Shown piece by piece: positions 1 through 9,323 of a stretch of DNA of 55,592 bases; position 1 is the stretch's first letter, and each line of letters starts with the position of its first letter. The stretch spans positions 1 through 55,592 of the forward strand of contig CBDCWQ010000003.1 in assembly GCA_965223435.1 (NCBI GenBank). The letters are read 5' to 3'. The notes below the pieces were generated by a model. It was given only the letters and a program-made list of their open reading frames with translations, made no database searches and was not told where the DNA came from. Position numbers and translations under genes: made by a program. Origin of the DNA: CBDCWQ01 sp965223435 (GTDB taxonomy: Bacteria > Myxococcota > Kuafuiibacteriia > Kuafuiibacteriales > Kuafuiibacteriaceae).

Positions 1-102
1 TCTTTGCGAATCGCCATCGCAACATCTTCGTAAAGGGGTGTTGCTGATCCCAGCGTTTTCAGGAGTGGCCTGCACCATCTGCATGATGGTGTCGTAAATC
101 AT
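1..102 (-). CDS. Possible 5' end of an unrecognised gene running off the left edge
   Basis: Read on the minus strand, an ATG at 102 opens a frame that stays open to the window edge (34 codons, beginning MIYDTIMQMVQATPEN). The composition is protein-like at first, but the last codons look unnatural (LRRCCDGDSQR). Shifting one frame near base 30 would give EDVAMAIRK instead, so a frameshift or an error near the edge is possible. I see no convincing ribosome binding site and do not recognise the family. It would be divergent from the sugar isomerase at 333. Confidence 0.2.
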   Translation of the reverse strand, partial: MIYDTIMQMVQATPENAGISNTPLRRCCDGDSQR

Positions 103-332
103 TTCGTCACGGATGCGCCACCAATTGAATGAATGTGAACTTGTACTATCATGCGATGTTGATTGTTATTTGGCTACCTCAATTTGTGGTAGGATAATTG
201 TAACATGCTGTGCTGCTTCAAGGATGGTTTGGTGTCCGTGTTATACTCGCAGCCCAACACACGATCAGGAGAAATTACGGTTATATACTGACCACTCCAA
301 ATTATTTGCCAAAAATTGAACTGAATTTTGCT

Positions 333-1097
333 ATGAAAATTGGATTGCAAACAAATCTGTTTACCGACGAGATGCACCAACATCATTTTCCAGAGTTGCT
401 CACGACGATCAAAGTGACTGGCTATGATGGATTTGAGATCGGGGTACAGCGAGTTGATGTGACAAAATCGGCCGAAATCACCCAACAAATCAAAGCCGTT
501 GGTCTCGAAGTCGCAGGGGTCCACACAGGCTTGCAGCTTGACAATCGAGACTGGTTGGCAGGGGCGGATGCGTATGTGCAGCGTTCGGCCGAATTTGCTG
601 CCGCCGTCGGCGCAACCTTTGTCGGCATGAGCGGGCGGCGTATAGACAAAACGGAGGCGCAGCTTGTCGAAATGGTCGAGATGCTCAATCGTTTTGGCAG
701 TGTCGTACGCAGCCTAGGCATGGACTTCTGCTATCACCACCACGACTGGGAATTTGCTGACGATTGGCATGAGCTACGTTTTCTAATCGAAAACACCGAT
801 CCGGCTCACGTTGGCATTCTTTCCGACATCGGCTGGATCGTCAAAGCCAACCAGAACATCAGCGCTGTGCTTGACCGTTATGGTGACCGTATCAGCCACT
901 TCCACGTCAAGGATGTGCCGCCAGAAGGTTGGTTTACGGAACTGGGACGTGGCATTGTGCCGCTCGATGAGTTTGTTGGCAAGCTTGCTCAGGTAAAGCC
1001 GGGCTGGCTGATTGTTGAGCGTGATGAGGCGTTGGAGAATTCGGCCGAAAGCGCCCAAGAAAGCCGCGACTATTTGCGTAGTAACTTCGGTATCTAA
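333..1097 (+). CDS. Sugar phosphate isomerase/epimerase (xylose isomerase-like TIM barrel)
   Basis: The 254-residue product has the look of the AP-endonuclease-2/xylose-isomerase TIM-barrel family: an N-terminal MKIGLQTNLF strand, GFEIGVQR, a FCYHHHDWEF segment carrying the metal-binding histidine/acid pattern, then a glycine-rich SDIGWIVKA and HFHVKDVPP near the C-terminus. Such enzymes isomerise or epimerise sugars, inositols or keto-sugars using a divalent metal in the cytosol. I chose ATG 333 because the family begins close to MKIG. An upstream in-frame start at 210 would add 41 residues of non-family sequence. The next gene is a Gfo/Idh/MocA dehydrogenase, a frequent partner in cyclitol or sugar catabolism, although a 188-bp repeat separates the two. 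The exact substrate cannot be read from sequence. Confidence 0.85.
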   Translation: MKIGLQTNLFTDEMHQHHFPELLTTIKVTGYDGFEIGVQRVDVTKSAEITQQIKAVGLEVAGVHTGLQLDNRDWLAGADAYVQRSAEFAAAVGATFVGMSGRRIDKTEAQLVEMVEMLNRFGSVVRSLGMDFCYHHHDWEFADDWHELRFLIENTDPAHVGILSDIGWIVKANQNISAVLDRYGDRISHFHVKDVPPEGWFTELGRGIVPLDEFVGKLAQVKPGWLIVERDEALENSAESAQESRDYLRSNFGI

Positions 1098-1120
1098 AAG
1101 ATTTAATCAACCGGAATGAT

Positions 1121-1308
1121 TAGGGCGTGTAGACATTTTCTCGGCCCGACCTATTTTCATCAGTGTAGGGTGTCATTCCGAAACGAAGTGAGGAATCTTT
1201 CGATTTGGGCAAGTGAGAAATCGGCCGACATGAAAGATTCCTCCCTTCGACGTTGCTCAGGGCAGGCAGTCGCGGACTCCTCGGAATGACAATTGTCCGC
1301 AGAACCTA
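1121..1308. repeat. 188-bp interspersed repeat with nested inverted arms, copy 1
   Basis: The segment from TAGGGCGTGT to AGAACCTA recurs at 29422-29609 with the same length and only about eight substitutions. Its core can fold: TGTCATTCCGA at 1171 pairs with TCGGAATGACA ending at 1291, and an inner GAGGAATCTTTC pairs with GAAAGATTCCTC. It has no coding capacity. It fills the gap between the sugar isomerase and the oxidoreductase. It resembles a REP- or MITE-like non-autonomous element. Confidence 0.85.
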
Positions 1309-1392
1309 GAATTTGTGGAATTGAAGAAGAGATTCCAATCATTCAGAAAATTCCAGTATTCTTCAAACACAGTACGAACTGGACTAAGGATA

Positions 1393-2406
1393 ATGAACAA
1401 GCAACTAGGCGTTTGTATCGTTGGTAGCGGCGCGATGGGGCGCATTCATGCGCGGATTTGGCAGGAGCTAGCAGAAACGACAGTCGTAAGAAGCATGGTT
1501 GATGCCGATCAGGCACTTGCACAAGAAGCCGCAACTGAATTCAACGTGCCGCACCTCTTTACGGATTATCGTGCGGCAGTTGTGCAACCAAATGTCGACA
1601 TTGTCTCGATTTGTGTACCGACGGTTTTGCACCCTGAGATAACGATTTTGGCAGCGCAACATGGCAAACACGTGCTGTGTGAGAAGCCGATTGCCCTAAC
1701 GATTGAGGCAGCGCAGTCGATGATCGATGCGACTAACGCGGCAGGCGTGAAGCTGGCAGTTGGGCTGATGCGGCGTTATTCACCAGTGATGACGATATTG
1801 AGTGACTTTCTCAGCGACAAGCGTGCTCCGGTCATTTATCGCGCTGAAAGTGCGGTGGCAATTCGGCCGAAACGCGCCATGCACAATCAACACGCCAACG
1901 GTGGTCCCTACATCGACATGCTTTGCCATTTTATCGATACAGGCCGCGTCATCTTCCAATCAGAACCAAAAACAGTGATGGCGCAGGGCATGATCTTGGC
2001 TCAGCATCGGCCAGAAATTGTCCACATCGCCAACAAAGCGATTGACAGCGGCAGTTTCTCGGTGCAGTACGAATCAGACGACATTGTTTGCGGCCTTATT
2101 TCGTGGGGATTGCCACCCGCTAGCCCACCGAGTGCACCGTTGCGCGAACATATTTTTGGCGCACATGGCGTTTTGGATATTAGCTTTGTGCGTGAGCAAG
2201 GGGTGGTGCTATACGCTGAGGACGGGCAGACAACAACCCTGCTCTCGTCAACTGTCAACAACTATGATCTTGAGCTAGCGGCCTTTGTGCAATCGGTGCT
2301 GCATGATGCACCGATTCGCTCAACGGGTGAAGATGGGCTGGCGTCGCTACGCGTTTCGCTGGCGTTGTTGGAGTCGATTAAGACAAGTCAAACGATTCAA
2401 CTTTAA
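1393..2406 (+). CDS. Gfo/Idh/MocA-family NAD(P)-dependent oxidoreductase
   Basis: This 337-residue cytosolic dehydrogenase has an N-terminal Rossmann fold (CIVGSGAMGRIHA, residues 8-20) and the family's EKPIAL signature near residue 100, where the lysine belongs to the active site. The C-terminal alpha/beta domain contains GGPYIDMLCHFID, placing the usual catalytic acid/histidine pair. The family oxidises sugars or inositols with NAD(P). The start at 1393 has AAGGA five bases upstream. An earlier in-frame start at 1315 would translate part of the flanking non-coding region. The stop overlaps the convergent SARP gene by 4 bp. With the sugar isomerase upstream, a cyclitol or sugar catabolic role is likely, but the substrate is unknown. 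Confidence 0.88.
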   Translation: MNKQLGVCIVGSGAMGRIHARIWQELAETTVVRSMVDADQALAQEAATEFNVPHLFTDYRAAVVQPNVDIVSICVPTVLHPEITILAAQHGKHVLCEKPIALTIEAAQSMIDATNAAGVKLAVGLMRRYSPVMTILSDFLSDKRAPVIYRAESAVAIRPKRAMHNQHANGGPYIDMLCHFIDTGRVIFQSEPKTVMAQGMILAQHRPEIVHIANKAIDSGSFSVQYESDDIVCGLISWGLPPASPPSAPLREHIFGAHGVLDISFVREQGVVLYAEDGQTTTLLSSTVNNYDLELAAFVQSVLHDAPIRSTGEDGLASLRVSLALLESIKTSQTIQL

Positions 2407-5400
2407 CTGTGATTAGAGAGCAACTGCTCGGCCACTTGTTCGAGCGTCCAATCGGCCGAATCTGCTACCAGCGAGTCGAACCGCGTCTCGCCCAACTCTT
2501 CTCGAAACTCGTCTAAAAACTGTTGGCCCTCTTCCCGCGTCACAGCCTCACAAGCAGGGTGGTTGCAAGCAAAGGTGAGCAGTTGTACGGCGTGTGCAAT
2601 ATGCCCTTCGGCCGATTCGAGCAGCGCACAATCAGCAATTGTGCTAATCATTGCCCAGCGTACATCGATGGTTTGCTGTAGCTGAAGGCCACGCAGCAGA
2701 TAGTCCCGTGCCAGATCGTATTGGTGCAGTTCACGATATAGCGTGCCGAGATACGACAATCCCCCCGCTTCCCCGCGACGGTGGTCAATAGCACGATGAA
2801 GCTCTAAGCTGTGCTTCATCGTTGCAATCGCCTCTTCCGTGCGGCCGAGATCGCCGTAGACCATGCCGATATTGTGTGTGGTAGCGGCATGTCCCCACTG
2901 ATGCCCAAGCTCAGCAAACAACGTTTGAGCTTGTTGATAAAGGTCGAGTGCTTTCTCCTGCTCATCCTGTCGCGACGCGACGATGCCCATGTTCGACAAC
3001 AGGATCGGAATGCGGGTTTTGTACTTGAGCTTCTGAGCTAGCGCCAGCCCTTCTTCAAAAAATTGCCATGCTTGGTCGTATGCTCCCTTTGAAACAGAGC
3101 AATTGCCAAGCCCGTTGAGCACTCTGATGATGCGGGATTCATCCCCCTGCTCTCGGCACAAAGCAAGCAGTTCATGCAGCGCCGCAATCGCTTCATCGTG
3201 ATACCCTTGGTCATGCAAAATATCGGCCAGCGATTGCAGCGCGTCGGCTAACAGCGCCTTATCAGCTTGCGAACGAGCAAGTGGCAGCACGGACTCAACC
3301 GTTTGGCGTGCTTCTTGAAATCGGCCGAGATGATACTGAAAATCTGTAAGCTGAATGTGTAACGCAACAAATAAAAGTGGCTGCTGAGATTTGTCGGTTG
3401 ATGCAAGCGCTGTCTCGAATAGCTGCTGACCCTCTCTGAAGCGGCTGCGCTCATGGTAAAAAGCGCCGATCGGGATGACCATACGCCGAACCTGATCGGC
3501 GTGTCGATTTGTCAACAGCCATTGCCATGCGGTCAGAATGTTATCGAGATCAACACCCATCTCATCAATCGTTTTGCTGGCTGTTTCGTTTTTGAGGGTC
3601 GGTGTTAATTGTTGCAGACGGTCGCTGAAATAGTGGGCATGTGTTTGCCGCAGCGTCTGTTCATTCTGCGCATCTTGGGCGAGCTTTTCGGCCGAAAACT
3701 GCGCCAACAACGGATGACGAAAATAGCGCCCATCGTCATCTTGCCAAAGAAGCGATTTATCGATCAGCGCTGCCAACAATGCCGGCGTACCGTTGGCAAC
3801 TGTTTCAGCCGCTGCCAGCGTAAAACCACCCCGAAAGACAGCTAAATTAGTGTAGAGCGCTCGCTCAACATCGCTCAACAATTGCCACGACCACTCAAAC
3901 ACCGCCCGTACGCTGCGATGGCGGTCTGGCACGTCGTACAGCGCCGTCGTCAACACGTCGATGCGCTGCGTCGATTCAGCAACGATGTCTGAGAGGGGCA
4001 AGTTGCGAATCAGGCCAGCGGCTAGCTCAAGCGCCAGCGGCAGTCCATCGAACAATTGGCATAGGTGATGTACTTGCCTAGGCTCAAGCTGAGCGTTGCG
4101 TTTTAGTCGCTGTACCCGCTCGACAAAAAGCTGCGCGGCCGGTGTATCAAAGCCGGAAGATGACGGTTGCGCATAGGGCAAGCCTTGCAGATCGAGCAGC
4201 AGTTCGGCCTGTAGGTTGAGCGGTTCGCGTGAGGTGACAAGCAGTTGCAATTCGGCCGAACTTCCCACTAATTCGCTCACAAAGCCGAGGCAGGCAGGCA
4301 CAATCAGTTGCTCAAAATTGTCGAGCACCAGCAACATCTCTTTGTCACGCAGATGGGCTAAGAGCTGTTCACGTGGTTCGGCCGAACCGGAGAAGGGCAG
4401 CTCGATTGCATTGGCAATCGCCGCAATCAGATTGCCCAGATCGTTGATCGCAGCAAGAGAAATGTAATAAACGCCATGTTGAAAATCACCGCCCGCACGG
4501 TTGGCAACTTCGCGGGCTAGGCGCGATTTGCCGACGCCACCAATGCCAATAATTGTGATAAGGCGTGCGTAAGGATCGCTGAGCCACTGGTCGATGGTCG
4601 TGAGTTCGGAGATTCGGCCGAAAAAGCGCGTCACATCGTGCGGCACATTTGTCGGTGCTGACTCAACCTCGACAACTTTCAGTTTTGTTGACGAGACAAA
4701 CGAGCCATTACGCACGGCAGCAGCAAGCGCTTCCGTCTCTTCATCTGGCTCAACACCCAATTCATCGGCCAAAACGGCACGGCACGCTTCAACCTGTGCT
4801 AATGCGGCCGCTTGTTGCCCATCCTGCGCAAATAAGGAGATCAGTTGACGTTGTGCCACCTCGTTGAGCGGATCGGCTTGTACCAATCGCTGCGCATACC
4901 CGATAGCCTCTTTTAACTGCGAGCGTTGCGCATGGTACGTGATCAAGGTTTCCATCACCGACAGTGCGCTCTGGCGTAAGCGTTCCTGCTCTAACAATAC
5001 CCAAGATTCAAATTCGGGTGCACGGCGCACTGAGAACCCCAGCAGAAAATCTCCTTGATAATGCGCTAGCCCACTGGCGAACTGGGCGGCAACAGAACGG
5101 GTCAATTTGCCAACTTTGCGCTCTTGCAAGGCCGCATTGTCGACCGCTTGCTGGAAGGCAACGGCATCAATAAAACTATTCTCTTGTGGTACAAAAGCAA
5201 CCGTGTGGCGCGTTGTCTCGATATAATCACCAAGCTGTTTGCGCAAACTCGAAAGCATTACGCTCAAATTTGCCAGTGCGCGGCTGCTTGTGTTGTCGCT
5301 CCACAACAAGGTTGCTAGCACGTCGCGCGGGATGGGTGTCGCGTTTGAGCTACACGCCAAATAGATGAAGAGTGCTTCCGCCTTGCGTGAGGCAAAGCCA

Positions 5401-5468
5401 GACAGCCGCTTACCGTTTAATTCGATTGCAACATCACCAAGTGTGCGAACAGTGAGGGTCGTGCTCAT
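2403..5468 (-). CDS. SARP/BTAD-type transcriptional regulator with NB-ARC-like ATPase and TPR domains (copy 1)
   Basis: This 1021-residue cytosolic regulator starts with an OmpR-like winged helix (VRTLGDVAIELNGKRLSGF..., residues 5-95), followed by a bacterial transcriptional activation domain (residues ~100-250). A STAND-type ATPase follows, with Walker A IGIGGVGKSRLA near residue 310 and Walker B LLVLDNFEQL near 380. The C-terminal third is TPR-rich, as in AfsR or NB-ARC regulators. The family binds direct heptamer repeats just upstream of the -10 box to recruit RNA polymerase, and the ATPase/TPR part is thought to gate this by ligand or partner. It lies 13 bp after the paralogue at 5482-8556, so the two are probably cotranscribed. 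The DNA-binding end is almost identical to its paralogue, while the sensor end has diverged. Confidence 0.9.
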   Translation of the reverse strand: MSTTLTVRTLGDVAIELNGKRLSGFASRKAEALFIYLACSSNATPIPRDVLATLLWSDNTSSRALANLSVMLSSLRKQLGDYIETTRHTVAFVPQENSFIDAVAFQQAVDNAALQERKVGKLTRSVAAQFASGLAHYQGDFLLGFSVRRAPEFESWVLLEQERLRQSALSVMETLITYHAQRSQLKEAIGYAQRLVQADPLNEVAQRQLISLFAQDGQQAAALAQVEACRAVLADELGVEPDEETEALAAAVRNGSFVSSTKLKVVEVESAPTNVPHDVTRFFGRISELTTIDQWLSDPYARLITIIGIGGVGKSRLAREVANRAGGDFQHGVYYISLAAINDLGNLIAAIANAIELPFSGSAEPREQLLAHLRDKEMLLVLDNFEQLIVPACLGFVSELVGSSAELQLLVTSREPLNLQAELLLDLQGLPYAQPSSSGFDTPAAQLFVERVQRLKRNAQLEPRQVHHLCQLFDGLPLALELAAGLIRNLPLSDIVAESTQRIDVLTTALYDVPDRHRSVRAVFEWSWQLLSDVERALYTNLAVFRGGFTLAAAETVANGTPALLAALIDKSLLWQDDDGRYFRHPLLAQFSAEKLAQDAQNEQTLRQTHAHYFSDRLQQLTPTLKNETASKTIDEMGVDLDNILTAWQWLLTNRHADQVRRMVIPIGAFYHERSRFREGQQLFETALASTDKSQQPLLFVALHIQLTDFQYHLGRFQEARQTVESVLPLARSQADKALLADALQSLADILHDQGYHDEAIAALHELLALCREQGDESRIIRVLNGLGNCSVSKGAYDQAWQFFEEGLALAQKLKYKTRIPILLSNMGIVASRQDEQEKALDLYQQAQTLFAELGHQWGHAATTHNIGMVYGDLGRTEEAIATMKHSLELHRAIDHRRGEAGGLSYLGTLYRELHQYDLARDYLLRGLQLQQTIDVRWAMISTIADCALLESAEGHIAHAVQLLTFACNHPACEAVTREEGQQFLDEFREELGETRFDSLVADSADWTLEQVAEQLLSNHS

Positions 5469-5481
5469 CGTGTGGTTTGGT

Positions 5482-8400
5482 CTAAGAGGTCGCGACCAGA
5501 CTTTGTAGGTCGGCAGTAACTGTTTTCAATGAATGATCGTTCAACTTGGCTTGTGCAGTCGTGAACGCTTCGGTCGAAACCCTTCCTCTAATTTTTGCTA
5601 GCCACTCAGTTGCCCACTGCCGTACCTCAAACGAAGTCGCCGCATGGGCTTCCACAAAAGCAAACAGTGCAATCGCCTGTTCGGTTTGTTGATACAAGCT
5701 CGCCACCATAGCCAGAGCGCAAATTGCTTCCAGCATCGCACTGGCCGATTCGCTTTTTTGTGCCGCCTGCAATGCATCGCGGAAGGTTGTTTCGGCCGAT
5801 GCCACCTCCTCCTGCTCAATCCGCACCCGGCCCAGCGTCACCAGCGCACTCGCCAGCGCATAAGGCCGCTTCACTTCGCGCAAATAACTGAGCGATTCCT
5901 CGATGTGCTGCGTCGCCTGCACCACATCGCGCTGCGCCAACTTGAGTTGGCTCAGCCCAAGCAGACTCATGCCAATGCCGTAAGGGTAATTGGTTTCGCG
6001 GAACAGCTCGGCTGATTGCTGCAACCACTCATCGGCGGCAGCGTGTTCACCGCGCAGTCGCTCTGTCGTACCCAAAATGTTATAGCACTGCGCACGTTCA
6101 TTGTTGCTCAGTTCTCGCCCGTCCATTGCTAACGAATCAATCACCGCCTGCCGCGCTTCGTCATAGTGACCGACGGCGATCAGCTCAACCGCCGTGCTTT
6201 GCAGCAACGTCATTTCGACGCGCCGATCACCCCCCTGACGCGCCAGCAGCAATCCTTGTTCAAACTGCACCAGCGCCGTTGCGTGGTCGCCCTGCTCGCC
6301 CGCAATTGCGCCGCGTGTGTGCAGCACGGTCAGCAGTTCGCGCTGTGCGCCAAGCTGCTCTGACAGTGTTTGCGCTTCGTCTAATAGAGTTAACGCCTGC
6401 TCAAAATTGTTGAGATAGTAATTGAACTGCGCTAGCCGTAGCGTGATGAGGTTGAGCAGGGCTAGCTGCTGGCCGCGATCAGGGGCAGCGGTCAATTGCT
6501 GTTGTGCAAGCTGGAGCAAATCGATGATCTCGAAGAAGCGGCTGCGAAATTTGAAGTAGAGGCACAGCGTCGGCACGAGCAGCGTCAGCAGGTGCCACTG
6601 CTCGCGGCTGACTGCATGGCGAAAGGCGCGGGTGAGGTTGATTTCATCGGCCGAAATCAACCCCATCGTGCCGCTAAACTGCTCCCCTTGCAGCTTGCTG
6701 CGGCAAGCATCGAGCCAATGGGCGAAGTAGTCGGTGTGGCGCTGCTGTTGCGTGTCGGTTTTGTCGGGTGGGAGCTTTTCGGCCGAAAACTCGACCAGCA
6801 GCGGATGCCGAAAATAGCGTCCATCCTGATCGGTCCACAGCAATGACTGCTCGATCAAGCTGGTTAGCTGCGCTTCCGTTGCGTCCGCAATCGCCTCTGC
6901 GGCGTCTAGCGTAAAGCCCCCGCACAGAACCGCCAGCCGCGCATAGAGGTCGCGGGTTGCGGGCGGCAGCAGTTGCCACGAGCGTTCAAAGACGGCGCGG
7001 ATACTGCGGTGACGTGTCGGTATATCGTGGAACGAGGTTGCCAGTAGATCAAGCCCCCGCTGAGCCTCCACCACGATCTCTGCCAGCGATAGCCGATGCG
7101 CCCAGCCAGCCGCTAGTTCCAATGCCAACGGCAGCCCATCCACCGCCCGACATAGCGTATCAACCAGTCCCCGCTCTATTTCAATGTCATGCCGCAACCG
7201 CCGTGCCCGATCCGCAAACAACAACCCCGCATCACTCAGCTCGCTGTCCCCTGTCGCCTGATACCTCATCCCCCGAATCTCCAGCCGTACCTCAGCCTGT
7301 AATTTAAGCCGCTCCCGCGAGGTGATGATGAGGCGCATATCGGCCGAATCGCGTACAAGCGCACCGATAAAGTCGAGCGTTTCCGCCACAATCAGTTGCT
7401 CAAAATTGTCAAGAATCAGCAGCATTTCGCGGTCGCGCAGATGGCGCAGCAGTTGTGTTGACGCCCCGTCGCGTCCACTGAACGTCAGGCCAACCGCATC
7501 GGCAATCGCCGCAAACAGAGCGCTCGTCTTATTGACCGCCGCCAAGCTGACGTAGCGGACGCCGTGCTGAAACTGCGCGGCGACGCTGCGCCCAACCTCG
7601 CGTGCCAGCCGTGATTTGCCGATACCACCCGCGCCGATCAGGGTCAGCAAGCGCGTGTATGGGTCGTTGAGTCGCTGCTCGATATGGGTGAGTTCGGAAG
7701 TTCGGCCGAAAAAGCGCGTTACGTCATGCGGCACATTTGTTGGCGCTGCCGCAACCTCAACAACTTTCAGTTTTGTTGACGAGACAAACGAGCCATTACG
7801 CACGGCAGCAGCAAGCGCTTCCGTCTCTTCATCTGGCTCAACACCCAATTCATCGGCCAAAACAGCACGGCACGCTTCATGCTGCGCCAACGCCGCCGCT
7901 TGTTGCCCATCTTGGGCCAGCAGTGAGATTAGTTGACGTTGCGCCACCTCGTTAAGCGAATCGGTTTGTACTAATCGTTGTGCATAATCGATCGCTTCTT
8001 TCAACTGCGAGCGTTGCGCATGGTACGTAATCAAGGTTTCTATCACCGACAAGGCGCTCTGGCGTAAACGCTCCTGCTCTAGCAACACCCAAGATTCAAA
8101 TTCGGGTGCACGGCGCACTGAGAACCCCAGCAGAAAATCTCCTTGATAATGCGCTAGCCCACTGGCAAACTGCGCGGCAACCGAACGGGTCAATTTGCCA
8201 ACTTTGCGCTCTTGCAAGGCCGCATTGTCGACCGCTTGCTGGAAGGCAACGGCATCAATAAAACTATTCTCTTGTGGTACAAAAGCAACCGTGTGGCGCG
8301 TTGTCTCGATATAGTCACCAAGCTGTTTGCGCAAACTCGAAAGCATTACGCTCAAATTTGCCAGTGCGCGGCTGCTTGTGTTGTCGCTCCACAACAAGGT

Positions 8401-8556
8401 TGCTAGCACGTCGCGCGGGATGGGTGTCGCGTTTGAGCTACACGCCAAATAGATGAAGAGTGCTTCCGCCTTGCGTGAGGCAAAGCCAGACAGCCGCTTA
8501 CCGTTTAATTCGATTGCAACATCACCAAGTGTGCGAACAGTGAGGGTCGTGCTCAT
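5482..8556 (-). CDS. SARP/BTAD-type transcriptional regulator with NB-ARC-like ATPase and TPR domains (copy 2)
   Basis: This paralogue of the downstream gene has 1024 residues from the homologous start MSTTLTVRTLG. An in-frame start 18 codons upstream (8610) exists, but it would read through promoter-like heptamer repeats, so I prefer 8556. Domain order matches the sister protein: winged helix, BTAD, ATPase (Walker A IGAGGIGKSRLA; Walker B LLILDNFEQL), then TPR repeats. Nucleotide identity with copy 1 is near total over the first ~550 bp and again over a patch around codons 225-265, including 16 bp upstream of the ATG, but low in the C-terminal half. The upstream gap (8557-8662) holds GCAAGGG heptamer repeats, so autoregulation is plausible. 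Confidence 0.9.
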   Translation of the reverse strand: MSTTLTVRTLGDVAIELNGKRLSGFASRKAEALFIYLACSSNATPIPRDVLATLLWSDNTSSRALANLSVMLSSLRKQLGDYIETTRHTVAFVPQENSFIDAVAFQQAVDNAALQERKVGKLTRSVAAQFASGLAHYQGDFLLGFSVRRAPEFESWVLLEQERLRQSALSVIETLITYHAQRSQLKEAIDYAQRLVQTDSLNEVAQRQLISLLAQDGQQAAALAQHEACRAVLADELGVEPDEETEALAAAVRNGSFVSSTKLKVVEVAAAPTNVPHDVTRFFGRTSELTHIEQRLNDPYTRLLTLIGAGGIGKSRLAREVGRSVAAQFQHGVRYVSLAAVNKTSALFAAIADAVGLTFSGRDGASTQLLRHLRDREMLLILDNFEQLIVAETLDFIGALVRDSADMRLIITSRERLKLQAEVRLEIRGMRYQATGDSELSDAGLLFADRARRLRHDIEIERGLVDTLCRAVDGLPLALELAAGWAHRLSLAEIVVEAQRGLDLLATSFHDIPTRHRSIRAVFERSWQLLPPATRDLYARLAVLCGGFTLDAAEAIADATEAQLTSLIEQSLLWTDQDGRYFRHPLLVEFSAEKLPPDKTDTQQQRHTDYFAHWLDACRSKLQGEQFSGTMGLISADEINLTRAFRHAVSREQWHLLTLLVPTLCLYFKFRSRFFEIIDLLQLAQQQLTAAPDRGQQLALLNLITLRLAQFNYYLNNFEQALTLLDEAQTLSEQLGAQRELLTVLHTRGAIAGEQGDHATALVQFEQGLLLARQGGDRRVEMTLLQSTAVELIAVGHYDEARQAVIDSLAMDGRELSNNERAQCYNILGTTERLRGEHAAADEWLQQSAELFRETNYPYGIGMSLLGLSQLKLAQRDVVQATQHIEESLSYLREVKRPYALASALVTLGRVRIEQEEVASAETTFRDALQAAQKSESASAMLEAICALAMVASLYQQTEQAIALFAFVEAHAATSFEVRQWATEWLAKIRGRVSTEAFTTAQAKLNDHSLKTVTADLQSLVATS

Positions 8557-8585
8557 CGTGTGGTTTGGTCTGGAAACCGTTGCCT

Positions 8586-8627
8586 GCAAAGAATCGCAAG
8601 GGTTTCGCAAGGGTCACTGCCTATTCT
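8586..8627 (+). promoter_or_regulatory. SARP-type promoter: GCAAGGG direct heptamers 8 bp upstream of TATTCT
   Basis: GCAAGGG occurs at 8596-8602 and 8607-8613 (11-bp period, 4-bp spacer TTTC), with a weaker GCAAAGA at 8586. Exactly 8 bp after the last heptamer comes TATTCT (8622-8627), a -10-like box. This is the classical SARP operator geometry. It points toward the small protein at 8663 and sits just upstream of the divergent SARP gene. Confidence 0.65.
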
Positions 8628-8662
8628 AAAGAGAATGATTGAAAACAGCGAATGGACGACCC

Positions 8663-8866
8663 ATGACCCGTGAATACAGCGCATTTTTACTGCGCCTTTG
8701 GCGCAACCAACCTAACCAACCGTGGCGTGTCACCTTGCAAAACGCACAAACGGGTGAGCAAAAGCATTTTGCTAATTTGGAGCGTGCGGTTGCCTTTCTG
8801 GCTCAGCATCATCCTGACAAGCAGGATGTGCCGAAGAATATTGTGGAGTGGGTGCTGTCGAACTAG
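8663..8866 (+). CDS. Small hypothetical protein, companion of the SARP regulator
   Basis: This 67-residue soluble protein begins MTREYSAFLLRLWRNQ and contains RVTLQNAQTGEQ and FANLERAVAFLAQH. From memory, short proteins with the pattern LLRLWR...W.v.L.np.tGe...Fa.le.l..FL recur in Chloroflexota, often near large regulators, but I know of no assigned function. ATG 8663 is preferred. A TTG at 8639 in the same frame would add eight residues. The gene is divergent from the SARP gene and lies 36 bp downstream of the GCAAGGG/TATTCT promoter, which suggests it is a direct regulatory target. Confidence 0.65.
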   Translation: MTREYSAFLLRLWRNQPNQPWRVTLQNAQTGEQKHFANLERAVAFLAQHHPDKQDVPKNIVEWVLSN

Positions 8867-8941
8867 AGTAGCCAAAATGTTCACATTTGAGCGGTTTCGC
8901 CGCAATGCTATACCGGAGAGATGGCACACAATCAGGAGACA

Positions 8942-9153
8942 ATGGGGACAATTATTGATTGGATTCCGCGTACCAAGCTGCGTGCGCCGCATTTGGGTGA
9001 TGATGTTATCGGCCGAACTCGCCTCCTCACCCAACTTCAAACCAAGCACAAACTGACCCTTATCTCCTCACCCGCAGCAACATCTTGCAAAAGCTAAGGG
9101 TTTCCTCCCGCACCCAAGCCGCTGCCCGCGTCCGCGACTTGCCCCTCCTCTAA
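8942..9153 (+). pseudogene. Collapsed MalT/LuxR-type ATPase regulator: only the two ends remain
   Basis: The first 46 codons read MGTIIDWIPRTKLRAPHLG, then VIGRTRLLTQL and LTLISSPA, which is the start of a MalT-like STAND regulator just before its Walker A motif. The frame then shifts directly into SNILQKLRVSSRTQAAARV and ends RDLPLL-stop. This is the extreme C-terminus of a LuxR helix-turn-helix domain. Everything between (normally about 800 residues) is missing, and the join lies within the bases CCCGCAGCAACATC near 9071-9084. It is non-functional as a regulator. An internal deletion between short matching sequences is the simplest explanation. Confidence 0.75.
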
Positions 9154-9182
9154 AACAAAGATTGTCCCCCACATTGATCCAT

Positions 9183-9200
9183 ATTGTCCTTTTGGACAAT
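9183..9200. promoter_or_regulatory. Operator-like inverted repeat ATTGTCC-TTTT-GGACAAT
   Basis: Seven-base perfect arms surround a TTTT centre in the AT-rich gap between the regulator remnant and the frameshifted small gene at 9324. Single half-sites (ATTGTCC at 9163, TTGTCC at 9208) lie nearby. It could be an operator or a weak terminator. No cognate factor can be named. Confidence 0.35.
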
Positions 9201-9323
9201 GTGCTGTTGTCCGCTGTTCCCTAAACTCATTTCACATCAATCAACCAAGAGGCAAATGACTGTTTAACTCACAGAATGCTCTGCAAAAAGATGGCGCAGC
9301 ATCAGAAAACAGGTGATGACACC

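Noticed and set aside
174..524. 116-codon minus-strand frame overlapping the sugar isomerase
   Set aside because: Most of it is antisense to a clearly recognised enzyme and it has no ribosome binding site.
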